A DNA stretch of 64,000 bases, taken from assembly GCF_027744825.2 (NCBI RefSeq), contig NC_071345.1, positions 12,122,501-12,186,500 of the forward strand. The letters are read 5' to 3'. Made by a program: the position numbers and the translations under genes. The notes below the pieces were generated by a model. It was not told the DNA's origin, ran no database searches, and was given only the letters and a program-made list of their open reading frames with translations. Shown one piece after another: positions 35,901-47,926 of this stretch; positions within the stretch are counted from its first letter, which is position 1; every line of letters starts with the position of its first letter. The stretch comes from Synchiropus splendidus. Taxonomy: Eukaryota; Chordata; Actinopteri; Syngnathiformes; Callionymidae.

Positions 35901-36740
35901 AAGCAGATAGAAAGCTGTGTGTGGTCTAAGTGGGACTAACTTTTCTCTCTGAATGTTCTTCAGGTGGGTGTGACTGAGGAGTGTGTCCAGAGTGTCATGG
36001 CGCAGCTGAGCGGTGCGGTCACACACCTCCACTCGCTGGGCTTCGTTCACCGTGACATCAAACCAGAAAACATCTTCTTATGCGACAGCTCCTGCCGCTG
36101 GGTCAAACTGGGGGACTTTGGTCTGACCCGGGCAGTGGGGTCCTCCGTCAGAGCTGTTTGGTATGAATCGCCCTTCTGCACTCCTGAGGTGGAGCCGGCC
36201 AAGGCAGCCGAAAAAAGGAGCTGGGAGTGTACTGAAGGAGAGGAGGAGGAGGAGATGGAAGACATCTGGATCACAGTGGAGCCGTGCATCGACAGCTGGG
36301 CTCTCGGGGTTCTGGTCTACTGTCTTCTAACTGGCTGCTTCCCGTGGGAGGAGAGCACCCATGATGACCGCGGCTACAGAAGATACAAAGAGTGGTTCGA
36401 CCGGGAGGCTGAGAAAGAAGCCCTAAGCAGGAGTGATGAGTGGGCAGAGAAGGACACTTATGAAATCATGAAGCAGAGCCACAGGAGCAATCCTCCTCCA
36501 TCACAGTTTGAAGGCCTCACGCCACTCGTGATGACTTTGTTGCGGGAGCTTCTCCACCCAGAGCCCAAGCTGCGAGGAAATCCAGAGGAGATCCTCAGTT
36601 ACTTGGGAGGACCATGGCTGATGGAGACGGAGCGAGAGGAGAAGAAGAAGGCTGAGGAGGCAGAGAAGGAGGCCCGAAAGCTCAGGGAGGGCGGAGCTCT
36701 AGAGGGGGAGCCGATGAGGGAAGGAAGAGGAGAGAGATGA
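29924..36740 (+). CDS. sbk2/3: SH3-binding-domain kinase, SBK2/SBK3-type, 377 aa
   Basis: Ser/Thr protein kinase of the SBK family; substrates are not established, and mammalian SBK2/SBK3 are mainly expressed in heart and muscle. Coding exons: 29924-29929 (two codons, inferred), 31930-32077, 34124-34326, 35964-36740; phases agree. Motifs: glycine loop GEGSYG at 36-41, VAIK-type lysine in MALKFF (Lys58), catalytic HRDIKPEN with Asp150, DFG at 170-172, and an APE-type motif changed to TPE at 192-194. Asp229 in the DSWALG helix F start is conserved. Between TPE and that Asp lies an acidic insert rich in Glu (EGEEEEEMED), about 18 residues longer than in SBK1. The tail is Lys/Glu-rich and helical. 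The remaining open question is which paralogue it is; linkage to epn1 and isoc2 favours the SBK2/SBK3 cluster. If the first exon is wrong, the start could be an internal Met at 31912 or 31981. Confidence 0.88.
30895..30945. repeat. (AAAAAC)n / (ACAAA)n microsatellite in SBK intron 1
   Basis: Four AAAAAC units followed by ACAAAAC units. Confidence 0.85.
32795..33431. mobile_element. 637-bp TA-flanked MITE (Tc1/mariner/pogo-like) in SBK intron 2
   Basis: The left end CAATGGTGCCTCGGTT and the reverse complement of the right end (CAGTGGTACCTCGGTT) agree at 14 of 16 bases; agreement continues at 19 of 23. TA dinucleotides flank both ends, as for Tc1/mariner/pogo target duplications. The left arm repeats TTCGAAC several times. 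The interior has open frames but no transposase motif, so it is non-autonomous. The CAGTGGTACCTCGG end recalls Tigger/pogo elements; that assignment is from memory. Confidence 0.8.
34985..35005. repeat. (TTA)n microsatellite
   Basis: Short TTATTA run next to the repeat block at 35080-35300. Confidence 0.7.
35080..35300. mobile_element. RTE-like repeat fragment interrupted by a tRNA-derived insert
   Basis: The left flank (CACTGAGAGAGCGCAAACCTC, about 35095-35115) and the right flank (CCAGATCATCCCCAAAATTG, about 35272-35291) are both found close together, with small changes, at 49161-49290. Between them sits a segment of about 140 bases that contains a tRNA-Glu-like sequence. This is best read as an insertion into an older repeat. 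The RTE label is recalled from similar fish repeats and is weak; the shared sequence itself is plain. Confidence 0.6.
35143..35207 (-). pseudogene. tRNA-Glu-like pseudogene / SINE head
   Basis: On the minus strand it starts TTCCCTGGTGATCTAG with a GTTTAGGATTC continuation, like the tRNA-Glu 5' half (A box and D arm). It contains the perfect B box GGTTCGATTCC with the T arm CCGG. The ends pair as an acceptor stem (TTCCCTGG with CCACGGAA, imperfect). The anticodon arm is shortened to about a dozen bases and no Glu anticodon loop can be read, so it cannot be a working tRNA. It is probably a processed tRNA or a SINE head within the SBK intron. Confidence 0.75.
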
Positions 36741-36943
36741 ATCCTGATCTTGAAAATGATGTTCATTATTTTTTTGCTGCTATTCCCTTTAGTGTTTTTC
36801 ATTAAATTGACTGAATTGAACATGAGGTGCTGTACTTTTCATATTTTTATATAACGTGTCACTCCTATTTTTAGATTCCAGTGAGTGTGTAAATATGTGC
36901 ATGTATTTCGTTGTACAGTGTCTGTGTCTACTAGAATTGTCTA

Positions 36944-36949
36944 AATAAA
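36944..36949 (+). promoter_or_regulatory. Poly(A) signal of the SBK gene
   Basis: AATAAA about 204 bases after the stop codon, preceded by a TGTA-rich stretch. Confidence 0.7.
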
Positions 36950-37610
36950 ATTAAGCTGTTGATTTTAAGTAACAAGAGTCATGTGTTATTAAACAAAGAG
37001 AAACACTATGATGATATTAGTACAATAATTAATTGTTGAATAGCTTAGTAAATTGGAATGTTTTGTCTTTTATTTTGAAGGGCAAGAAATAAGGTTAAAA
37101 TGAGTGTTAATTTTTGATGTACGAATACAATATAAATATTAATAACTGAGGGGGAAGATAAACAAACAAACAAAATGCCCCCCAAAAAACAACAAACAAA
37201 CATATTGGAACCAGATCATTATAGTTCATGAAAACAACAAAAATGAAAACTAGAATTGTAAATCTTTTTCGTTGACTGAAATAAAAATAAATAAATAAAA
37301 CGATAACTAAGTGAAACTGCATTGACTGTACAAAACTAATCAAAACAAACTAAAATTGCAGTGAAATTGTCCCTCATTTTTGTCTTCATTTATTTCATCA
37401 AGACACGTTTTGAGGTGATTTAAAATCTATTTATTTTGCCTCGTCTGGTTTTACGACAACACTCGATGAAAACACTGACATGATGGTGGTTGTTGGGCAA
37501 ACGTGTCATCTTTCCAAATTTAATGCATTTTTTTTACATGGTGTCTTCTGTTGAGCTTTTATTACTGACTATTTTTGTGACCTATTTCAATCTTCAATCT
37601 TGTCCCAATA

Positions 37611-37635
37611 CAAATAAATAAATAAATAAATAAAA
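37611..37635. repeat. (AAAT)n microsatellite
   Basis: Six AAAT units in a row. Confidence 0.85.
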
Positions 37636-38710
37636 GTAGCACTAAAAATAATAAAAACTAAAATACTGAAGCATTTTTCAAAAAATGAAACTAGCCAACC
37701 CAAAACTTTTATGACCTTGATAGGATCCCCAGTAACCTCCACCACCATTAAAACAAACAAACAAAAAGATGTTTGAATTCGAAAAGTAATGGCTGAAGAA
37801 AAGTAGTGTTCATTTTGTATTAATGCTCTGACGTCATGAGGGCCGCATAGGCTGCACTTTGCCCACCTCTGCTCTGGACAGCTGATGGAAAAAATATCAA
37901 TGAATGGAGGACTACAGTACTGTTTCAATTGTGAGCTGCTTAAATACATTGTGTTGTGTTAATGACGTACTTTCTTTGGTACCAGTGAATTAATCTCTTC
38001 ATGAACAGCTGTAATTCTTTGTAAATTGAAGGTTGATGAGGCCAATGAGGGGTCTAAAAATACTGGACCATCATATCATTAACACTGGGCTTCCACAGGC
38101 ATTCTCAGCTAACAGCTACCGTATTAATAACTGTTAATGACTATGAAGTGTGAGAAACTCTGGTAATGTCCTCACGTATGTACGACTGCCCCAAGTCGGT
38201 TCTGGGCCAGTGGATGCAGTTTAGACAGCCTTGAATGGAGAGCACATGAGCAGCTAGCATATAGGCCGCAGGCACAAGTTTGAGGCCGAGCAGAGAGACA
38301 GGTGCTGCTGGAAAGAAGAACATCTAAAATTGGATTCAACAATACAAGCTGATAGTGACACCAGTATGTTGCAGGAGCCAGCAAACCGCCGGCAGAAAGG
38401 ACCAGGAACTGAATCTGAGTTTGAAATACTGATCTCATTTGGGAAAACTGGCCATTATACATCAGACGGCTCCGAAGAGTCGAGGCGTTTGACATTAATA
38501 ACTAAATTAATGAATTATGAGGATGGATGAGTGGACTGTCCGAGCTAACAAAACTTTAATAACAAAACTTGATAAGATTAACAAAACTTTAATAATGTTT
38601 AATGTTTGAAAATTCTCAAACTCAACATGTAGAATGACCTTTAAAAAATAATCATTAAAAAATCAGACATTATGTTGTGTGTCATGTGCAACATCATAAA
38701 AAAATGTATA

Positions 38711-39403
38711 ACGTAATTTTTGGACTATAAGCAGCTGCTTTTTCTCGTGGTCGAAGCCCTGGGGCTTACACAGCTGTGTGGCTAATATATGGATTTTTAC
38801 AGGCTGAAATCAGATTCATTCAGAGGCAATGAAAACAATGAGATCTACTTACCCTTAAACCACTCAAATTGTGCTGTTTTCGCCCACGTTTCCACAGCTC
38901 CGTCAACAGAGTCGATCTCCTGGAAGTCTGGAATCGAGAAGCAGCCGCTGAGACCGGCAGTGGTGTTGGAACTTTGGGCACGCGGGCGAAAACAATGCAT
39001 TTTGAGGGCTTGAATGTGAATAAAACATGTGAGACGCCGTTTCGAGACAAAGTGCGTTTGACTCAAAAGTCAGACGTGAACACAAGCAAGTTGTTTTTTG
39101 GCTGCTGACTTAATCCTGGCTGGAGAGCTGCACCTTGTCTATTGTGAGTGCCGCCTGGATAAATCAAGACGCTCCATATTACGCAGCTTGTTTCCTCGCT
39201 CTCGATGCTGGACACTGTTTTGAAAAGTAGTTTTGTAAAACGTTTTTAAGCCGGTGCACTACTGATCCATCCAGTGCGCAGACAGCACCACTGGACCTGC
39301 GGGATATAGACCGGTGCATCTTATGTATGAACAGGATCTATTTTCTTTTATTTTTGTGGGTGCGGGTAATATTCCAGTGCACTCTTTATTCCAGAAATTA
39401 CAG
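38711..39403. mobile_element. 693-bp TA-flanked MITE with internal inverted repeat
   Basis: The left end ACGTAATTTTTGGACTATAAG and the reverse complement of the right end (CTGTAATTTCTGGAATAAAG) are similar, and TA dinucleotides flank both. Inside, GTTTTCGCCCACGTTTCCA near 38876-38894 is mirrored by an inverted GGGCACGCGGGCGAAAAC near 38975-38992, so the core can fold into a hairpin and gives look-alike open frames on both strands. No transposase is present. The GGACTATAAGC end is shared with a common fish repeat group. An older partial copy lies at about 2930-3245. Confidence 0.75.
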
Positions 39404-39455
39404 TAAGCATTTTACAAAATGTGAGAAAAACCTCTGTGGTGTTCCTACAAATGAA

Positions 39456-39492
39456 TTGCCTTTTGGGATGAATAAAGTTTTCTGAATCTGGC
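39456..39492. mobile_element. Fish LINE 3'-tail-like fragment
   Basis: TTTTGGGATGAATAAAG followed by TTTTCTGAATCTGG has the shape of common teleost LINE tails. It sits shortly after the MITE. Confidence 0.4.
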
Positions 39493-40807
39493 CTTTCCAT
39501 CCTCCTGCACCATGGATATTTCAGCTTGAGAAAGCCTTGAAAACCTGGCTATCGTTTTAAGGTGAGACCTGTAAAGTGGAAAAGCCTTCGCCCTAATCTG
39601 ATACTCTTATATACAGACGCCACTCCCTGAATATAGCCCACTGGTACAAGGTTAGGATTTAGGAATGAGGGACGAATGGAAAAGATGACTTGCCCTCTGG
39701 CTCAGCTCTTTCATCACGAGCCACTAGTAAACTGAACCCACTGAGTTTCCCCATTAAGATTCCATCAGACTCCTCCTCTCCGCTCACTAACAATAATGAA
39801 TGAAGTCGGTGCATGTGCTTCCTCGGAGTATTCATCCTGGCACACATATTAATGACTGATGCTTGTGTTGACAGCGAGACAAAACTCACGTGAGCCCCTC
39901 GCCCTGTTTGTTGTCCTACATCTGTCACTGTACAAATACTGTCTGGAAAAATCACCTTCATTCCTGCTCCTCTGACTCCAGCGGAATGTTTTGGAATCAC
40001 TTTGTGGACATTTACATGGCGGCGTCCGGCTTTGATGATGCCACTGATCTGTCAGTGCAGCCACAAAAAGCCTAGCAGGGTTTAGTTTTCAATATCAACA
40101 AGAAAAAAGCTCCTGCAAATAGATCAGTTTCTCCCATTAAGTACTACACATCGCTGAGAATGTAAATCTGGGGTTGAACATTTACTTAGCAATGTGCAAA
40201 GTATCAGTGTTTCATCTTGGAGAGGATCCTTGTTGGTAGCTGGCTGCTAATGTGCGCTGTGGATATGAGTGTTTGTCAGGGGGCCTGGTGCTAACCCCCT
40301 GCTAAGGGCCACTCCAGATGGTTTTAAAAATAGAGCCTGCGCCCATCTATTTACAAACCACGCACATCATCACCTTTCTCTGACTATCTGCACCCTCCAA
40401 AAGCAAAAATCAGCCTGTCCCTGGCGCCCACTGCCCTGCAGCAGCAGATCTGGTGGAACACTGTGACCCGTCCTGACCGCTCTCCTGTGCACTTTATCCA
40501 ACTTAATGCTGATTATAGAGCCCAGCAGCTTAAAGCGCTTTCCCTAAATTCCCTCCGAGAAAACATCACCAACCTTATGAGGACCAAATATGATTCAAAG
40601 GTCACCCGCGGACAGGTCAGGTTGAGGAAAACACGGGGGAGACAAGGAAAAGGAAGGCGAACTAATGAAGTAGTTCTGAAGAGGGCAAAGTTACTGATGT
40701 TTTCCAAAGGCGGGGAGTATAGCTGTTTTGCCATTTTTTTTTAATTGGTACACTTCATTTTTGTCTCTCTTAAATTTGCCTTAAACTACTAATATGAGCA
40801 AATACAC

Positions 40808-40985
40808 ATGAAGAAGGCCATAGGTTGGATTCCAGCTCGAAGTGGTTCCTGGAATGAACTAGTGGCCTTTCTGTGAAGAGTTTGTTTGCTCTCCCTGTGC
40901 TTGCATGGGAGGGTGGGACTCCGGTTTCCTCCCACAGTTCAAAACAGAGGAGAATTGGTGACTCTAAATTGTCTGGGTGTGTTTG
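40808..40985 (+). mobile_element. DANA/HE1-like (V-SINE type) SINE fragment
   Basis: A tRNA-type B box (GGTTGGATTCC at 40823-40833) is followed by the typical V-SINE core: GGCCTTTCTGTG, GTTTGCTCTCCCTGTG, CTCCGGTTTCCTCCCAC and AATTGGTGACTCTAAATTG. The 5' tRNA head is truncated and the copy is diverged. DANA/HE1 SINEs occur in fish, which supports the host assignment. The family name is recalled, not searched. Confidence 0.75.
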
Positions 40986-43900
40986 TTGTTTATGCTCAAA
41001 CTCGTACCATAAAAGTACTATAAGTCCTTTCTCTTGAAGTCACAATATTCTTGTTGAAGTGTTAAAGTGTAAGGCATCCTTCTTTGCAAAATCCACCTCT
41101 GATGCTTTGTGTGGTTTATTCATGATAATTTGATGAAAAAAAAACAACATAGTGAGAGGAAGGGGAATGTTTTGTTCCTCCCTGCAGCTCCCACCAGGCC
41201 ACCCTTGCTGTCTTTGGTTCAAGGTAGAGCCTTGCTCCAGTCCAGCGAAGTTGTCAATGGAACGGTGGTCAATGATAAAGCAAATATTGGCATTTTAAAT
41301 CGCCTGTCAACATGGACACTGCATGAGTCAATTGAAACCTGAAATGCATTCAAATAGACTGATAGAAGAAGACGGTAGAAGAAGGTGGTCACTGTATCCT
41401 TGAATGATGGGGTACCTATCAAATGTCTTGTGACGTCACGGTGGATAACGCAGGAAGGAACGGAGCAGCTCATCTAAATGATCAGAGCAGGTACAGGAAA
41501 GGCAGAAACCATCAATATCTGAATAGTGCAGTTCTAACTGTTCTAAGGTACTTTTCTGTGTTGCTTTCATCAACATGAGAGGGACAACATGTGCTTACAA
41601 TGTTATGCTTTTAGCATGTTTTTGAGCCTCTTCTGGGCCTTTGTCTTTTGAGTCTAAAGAATGTTCTTGACAGTAGCTGTTATGTGGGGTTGATAGAGTA
41701 AAGAAATGTTTTCATGAGGAAAGCGTTATTGTTGATAACACCTTCCTTTAAGTCATATTTAGAACAGACACAAAATGCGTGATTAATTTTCCATTAACCG
41801 TGAGGTATTTTTATCTACTGACAGTGCCACATTTTACATGTCTGCTGAGGCAAAACAGGATGACATAGGACACAAATAATTTCCAATATCATGTAGAAAA
41901 AAAACAAAGATTTATACTTTATTCAAAACAAAACAGCAAAAATAAAAGTAAAAATATTTCCATATCATTTAGTCTCACAATTGTGAAACAGTGTTATATA
42001 AAATAATATATTTTGGGACGGATGACTGAAAAAAACACCCAAGATTATCAATGTGGGAGATGCTGCTTACGAGAGGGAAAAGAACCTGGCGCCTTCCTCC
42101 AGTTGTGGCTCCGTGCATGCACAGTTTTCCAAGAAATAAAAGCCATCAGCTCATGTGACATACAGGGAGTGGAGTTTGCGCAGGACCGCAGCGTGACAGA
42201 CGGGAACACATGGTTCTGGCCAAGCAGACAATAGAGTGCCAACACGAGATGCTGATCGGGGTGCAAATCTGCGGGACAGACAGCAGGGATGATGAAAGCG
42301 TCAGAAACAAGGACAGACTGACACTGGTGCACTCATCTGCACTTTTGGGGAGATATCACTCACGCAGTGATAACAGCATCTACTTTTGTTGTGGAGAACT
42401 CACGCTCCTCTTCAATCCTCAAAGTGAGACTGAAAACTTTCCATTCTCAGAACAAGTAAACAACCTTTTGTTTTGGGTAATGTGGAAATAGCAGCTCAGC
42501 AAGAGGGACTCACCCTCAGAGTCACATCTCACATGACTCATGTTTTCTCCAGACAAAACAAATCATTCCACATTCACAGTCGGCTTTTCTTACAGAGCGT
42601 GTGGTTGTTTTTCCAGGCTAAACAGATGTATGTATACATACATAGAGGCAGATATCTGATAAAATACGTCACATATTGGCACAGCGTCACAGGAATTAAA
42701 CAGACACCGACACAGGAGTCAGATTGATGGGGAGAGAGGAGCAAAAAAAAAAAAGGTTGCAAGGCCAAAATTTGAAACCTATCCGGACCATGAGGCAGAT
42801 TAGGCTGGTCATCGTGGACTAATGTTTCCCTTACACTTCATCTACCCTGCTTAATGGCTTTAGCAGAAATGGAAAACAGGAAAAGGATTAAGATGGTCAA
42901 TAAAAGTTAGTGCAATACAGCTTTAATAACTGATATCGGCCGCAGATTATCGCTCATCAGTATAGTTGTTTTCACTTTGGCTCCTATTTGTAAACATGAG
43001 TCAACACCAGTAGATCTCACTCAAAAACATCATGTTTTTCCTCCCACGACTTCAGCCCGTGTCAATAGGTGTTGGGTTCAACTGGGAGCACTTCATCTTG
43101 CACCCTGTGTCTTACTGAGTTTCTGACTGTACATAAATATATACAATATATACAAATATTTACCCTACATACTGACCAATGAAGGAACTCACTATTGCAA
43201 GTCTACAGTATGAAAGGTTCGGATATTGAAGACCAGTTACAAAGTGTGATGTATGTCACTGTAGAAGTAGTTAACGGCTTGCGGAGATGTTCTGACCCAG
43301 AAAAAGCATTGTTGTTCGACATGTTGACCTTGAATGTCTGGCTTCAAATCCTGCACTCCCTCACATCCACTTTGAAAATTTCCAATCATTGGATCCTGCA
43401 CATTTGATTTACAACCATGTTGAGCCTTAGATTAGAGCCTTGGCTGACTACAACACTGCTGCAGGCCCAACGTTCCACCATTTATGGTCCATTGAAGTAT
43501 GTGTGGCTAGTTTCAGAGCAAAACGTGCCGGACAAGTAGGTCAACCAGGTGACTGTTCTGCTGTCTGGACACGGGTCAGACAATTGAAGGTCAATTTTCA
43601 ACTCAATATAAATGTAAATCCCCTGTTTCTAAGGAGTGCTGTTGTCCACTGATATCACAGACAGGAGACAGAAAGAGATGATCAAGCTCATCTACATGTG
43701 TACAGCAAACACAGTTGTGTTATTATGGCATTGGTCGTTTTCTTCTTGAGGTTCCACTCAACAATTCATGGCAGGAAGTGCACCATCCCTGACCACCTCA
43801 CCACAACTTAGAGCTGTCGCAGTTCAAGCTACTTGTCCCTTATTCTAACTTCCTTCCTGCTCCTTGACTCCCCATCAACCTCTGCCTGACCTACCTCCTG

Positions 43901-45279
43901 TCTTCCCCCACTTTACCTGGGACCTTCCACCATCTCCCCACCTACCCTGAAGTGTTCCCCAGCAACTCCACCTATCATGTCTTGACCTTTTGACACCCCT
44001 GTACGACATAGTCAGTGGTATGCTGACTCAAAGAATTCTATGGATGGCTGCTGAAATATGTCCGGGGGACGGGGGCGAGGGTACTCCTCAAACTCAGCAG
44101 TCGGATGTAAAGAAAAACAAGATGACACACTGTGAGTAAATTAAATTGTCAGTCTCAAGTTGATAAATAGTGCGGTTAGTTAAGAGGGTGTATTGATGAA
44201 CATTAATTTCCATGCAGATTATTAAATAATAACCTTGGTTTGACTTTTAATGCCAAGCTCAGAGGTTGTTAAGATTTTCATTTGGCCATAAACTATAGTA
44301 TTGTGATGAATGATTCCAGGAAGAGAAGAAAACACTTGTTGTACAGAGCATGAGGTGAACACAGCTATCACAAACATGACATGCCCAACAAAACACCGTC
44401 CAGCAAATAAACAAGTTGAGTGTTTACAATCTGGAATGTTTCCCATAGCCATTCCACAAGCCTCCCCCCATCCCCCACTGCACCTTACGCTCTCACTCTT
44501 CCAGTGCTTCATCTTTGCCCTGCTCAGCTCTATTCTCCCCTTTCCTCCGATGCCAAAGCGACGTGGATGGAGTGGCAGGTTGATGCGTCTACAAGATTGA
44601 TCGTCCCTCTTGGCTGCGCTCCTGCTCTCTTTTGCTTACACCGCCTCCATCTGTCAAGCTGTCTTCAGCCTTGCCCAGGCGACCTTGTTAGGGCCACGGC
44701 GTAGACACTCACCCTGCGGTCAGTGTAGCCCCGATATGTCACGGGGATGATGAGTGTCTCTCCTGATTTGACAAGGCCCCCTTCCAGCCCCCACATGGGA
44801 TCAGGGCCAGAGAGAGTTCTGTCGTCTCCGGCTTCAGAGGAATGTGTGGCAACGTTTATATAGTCCACAGGAGCTGATGCAGCGTCAGGTTTCACCCTTT
44901 AACTTTAACTGCTCTAATAAACGGACACTCTTCAAGCTAAAGTGTGCAATTAATACGCAGCTCCTTTCACTTTCATGACTCTAAACGTGTCAATTTAGAC
45001 AAACGAAATATATTTGGAAATAAATGCATTTGATTATTCAAGCATCATGTATTCTACCTCAGGTGAAGAGTAAAGCCATTTAAGTCACTGACAAGTGTGG
45101 CGAATGGAGACCTGCAAAAACCTTTTTAAGAGGTCAGCTCCATCTGTTGGTTGCATCACGACTAACTTTCAAGTACCCTGTTTGTTATACAAGATACTTA
45201 AATGCGTGGCCATGTGAGTGAAACTCTGATGTGCCGGTGACTTGTTCACTTGTTATTGAACAGGTGAAAATGCGCAGTA

Positions 45280-46240
45280 TGTTGAGTGACATGAAGACAT
45301 GTTGTTGGATGGATGCTATGTTGTTAATAAACTGTTGGACGGATGGGCGTCACCATGAAGTGATGAGTGGATTTGCTGAGCTGAGAAAAAAGGTGTGGAT
45401 GTTGGATGTATGTGCATGGCTAAATGAATGAAGCGATAGATCGATGGATGGTGAACATGCCGGGTTGTGAATCGATATGTTGAAATTATCCTATATACAG
45501 TATGTAATTAATAAGTACTGTATAGAAAAATAGATGGATGGATGATGGAATAACTGACTCATGAATGGATAGATGGAAGGGATGACCTGTTCAGATGTTG
45601 ATGAATGTATGAGCAAACACCCTAGTTGAACCGATCAGATGTCTAAAGACTGTTTAGTGAAAGGGTTAAGGGTTTTAATGATGGATGGATGGAAGAGTGT
45701 AAGGAAGTGTGGAACTGTTGAGAGGATGAAGTACTTTTGACAGGTGAATGGCAGCAGAACAAACTGAATGCAACTATCTATTTTTGTGCTTCTCAAATCT
45801 CTAGATTGGACGATACATGGATTAATGTTGGCTGGAACGACTGATGAACAAAAAAGAGGGATGAAATTTGAGGATGTTTTGGAAGAATGGACCACTGGAT
45901 GAAGTGGCGGACAGTAGGACGAATAAAGTGATGGATGGTTGTATTAGTTTATGAAGGATTGGGAGGATGAAAGCATGGAAAACAGCGACAGACAGAGGGC
46001 TGGAAGTTATTGGAGAGCGGTAAAGAATGATTGATGGGAGCATAACTGTTTTTTAGTCTACAGATTATTGACTTCTTGCAACTTTTATGGTCGCAGAATT
46101 GACAAATGAATTGTCTGGTTGTTAATAAGTGCAGAGGGATCTGTTGTGTGAAAGACAGTCAGTCAACAGACAGACAAGCAGAGAGCCATAATGATGGACG
46201 GGGTGGAGGACAGATGGATGGTTGAACAGTTGGAGAATAA
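45280..46240. repeat. Degenerate GATG/GGAT tetranucleotide tract
   Basis: Over about 1 kb, GGATGGATG, GATGAATG, GATGGATTG and similar words recur without strict spacing, e.g. at 45535-45545 and 45680-45695. It looks like an old, decayed tetranucleotide satellite. The open frames read across it have repetitive, non-protein-like composition. Confidence 0.65.
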
Positions 46241-47748
46241 AATACAATAGAACAATGCTACATTTTTCCACCAGACTGGGCAGAAAAAATGAAAAGCAGC
46301 AAAAAGTGTGATGGAGGGAGGAGGAGGAGAAAACAGCAGGAGGAGGAGAAAAACCTCAGACAAAAGATTCTTAAAGCAGTCGCGGACCACAGCAAAAGTT
46401 GTGAGTACAACTTTGTTTTATACATTTTAAATCCTGTAGAGTTTCATCCGACGAGCTGGAGCTGCATCATGTTTAGGCAGAACGTGTAAGAGGGGTTTAA
46501 TGGTTGAGTTAGGGCAGTTTTCAGTGCTAGCAAGTCTCAAAAACTAACTAATTTGAACCTGTTTCCTAAATTCTTCCAGTGTGACTGTAAGACAATCACA
46601 GCTGAAGCAAAAACAACTTGAGATAAATTCACATGCCGACATGCAGTGTTTGCGGTCAATGGCGGTGGCCCAACATGCAAATATATATATATATATATTT
46701 GATGAAAACAAAGCTGTGGAAGAATGTGCAACTGTTATCCAGGAGGGGTGGAGGCCTGCCCCGAAACACATTCTTGAGAGGGAACTCACTTCTTGGACTG
46801 CAAAGTCACACTGACACATTGTGAGAGGAACGATGGAGGCAAACAAGGAGAAAGACGGAACGGTTTCGACTGTTTTCAAATCGTTTTTATAGCACAGTAA
46901 TGACGAATAAAAATATGAATAAGAGTGGAGGGGAAATGGTTGATGAAAGACCAACAGGTTTCAACAAAGAAAACCAGGCCTGGGAGGCAGAGGACCACAA
47001 AGCATGCAGCTGTCCAGTTTTTAAATACAGAACGAGTTTATATTTGAGGTGTACTTGTGTTTCTTCCAGGAGCTCCTTCAATAATCCACACAACAAATAA
47101 CTTTTTACACAATCGAGTGAGTTGTTTGTCTACAGCAGTAAAGAAAAAAACACTGTAAAGGAGTATTTTGTGAGGATTAATATTCTTCAACAAAACTGTG
47201 TCAGTTGTTAATTATTCAGTTATTTTGGACCTGTGTGATTCAGTTTGACAATGCTGTCCTAGATATAGAGTTGTTTTAGGCTCCTTGTTGCTTCCTTTAG
47301 AAGCGTATAACTTGTGCGTCGTGGTCTGCCAGCGTGGTTTGCTATTAAGCTCCCAAAGCTTGGATATACTGCTTTTGTCATTATATATTCAAACATTATT
47401 TTCACATTTTTTTTTTAGCTCAAAGCATCATCATTTGTCCTTTAACCTTGACATTAAAATATACAATTATATCTATATCCTTAGCTATTTTTGTGTGTAT
47501 ATGTCCATAATAAGATACATAAACTGAATACAAGCGAAATAACACATGCAAAAACTGGGAATATTTCAACACAAGAAAATACTCATTAAATAGTAGTGAT
47601 GGGTAAATGAGGATTCGTGACACAGTATTGAAGGGTTGCTGAGGTTTCATGAATCAGTGTCCTCTTTTTCAGAGGCCACCAGATGGCACTGTCTGCTGCA
47701 TAATCTGGATGTAGAACTATGTGGAATTACTGTACATGAGATTCCAGG

Positions 47749-47805
47749 TTTTCAAAATAATATAATAAATACAAAGGTCAAGAAAGATTCATATATATAT
47801 ATATA

Positions 47806-47887
<82 letters not shown>

Positions 47888-47926
47888 TCTTTCTTGACCT
47901 TTGTATTTATTATATTATTTTGAAAA
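47749..47926. repeat. 178-bp palindrome with perfect 46-bp arms around an (AT)n core
   Basis: The left arm (47749-47794) and right arm (47881-47926) are exact reverse complements over 46 bases; AAAGGTCAAGAAAGATTC on the left reads GAATCTTTCTTGACCTTT on the right. Between them lies alternating AT, broken only by one TTC near 47806-47808. The arms contain non-AT sequence, so the symmetry is not just a property of the microsatellite. Confidence 0.95.

Noticed and set aside
45635..46390. Three overlapping minus-strand frames rich in Ile/Ser/Phe
   Set aside because: They arise from the decayed GATG tetranucleotide tract.
47636..47923. 95-aa plus-strand frame with an IYIYIY run
   Set aside because: Translation of the (AT)n palindrome, not a protein.
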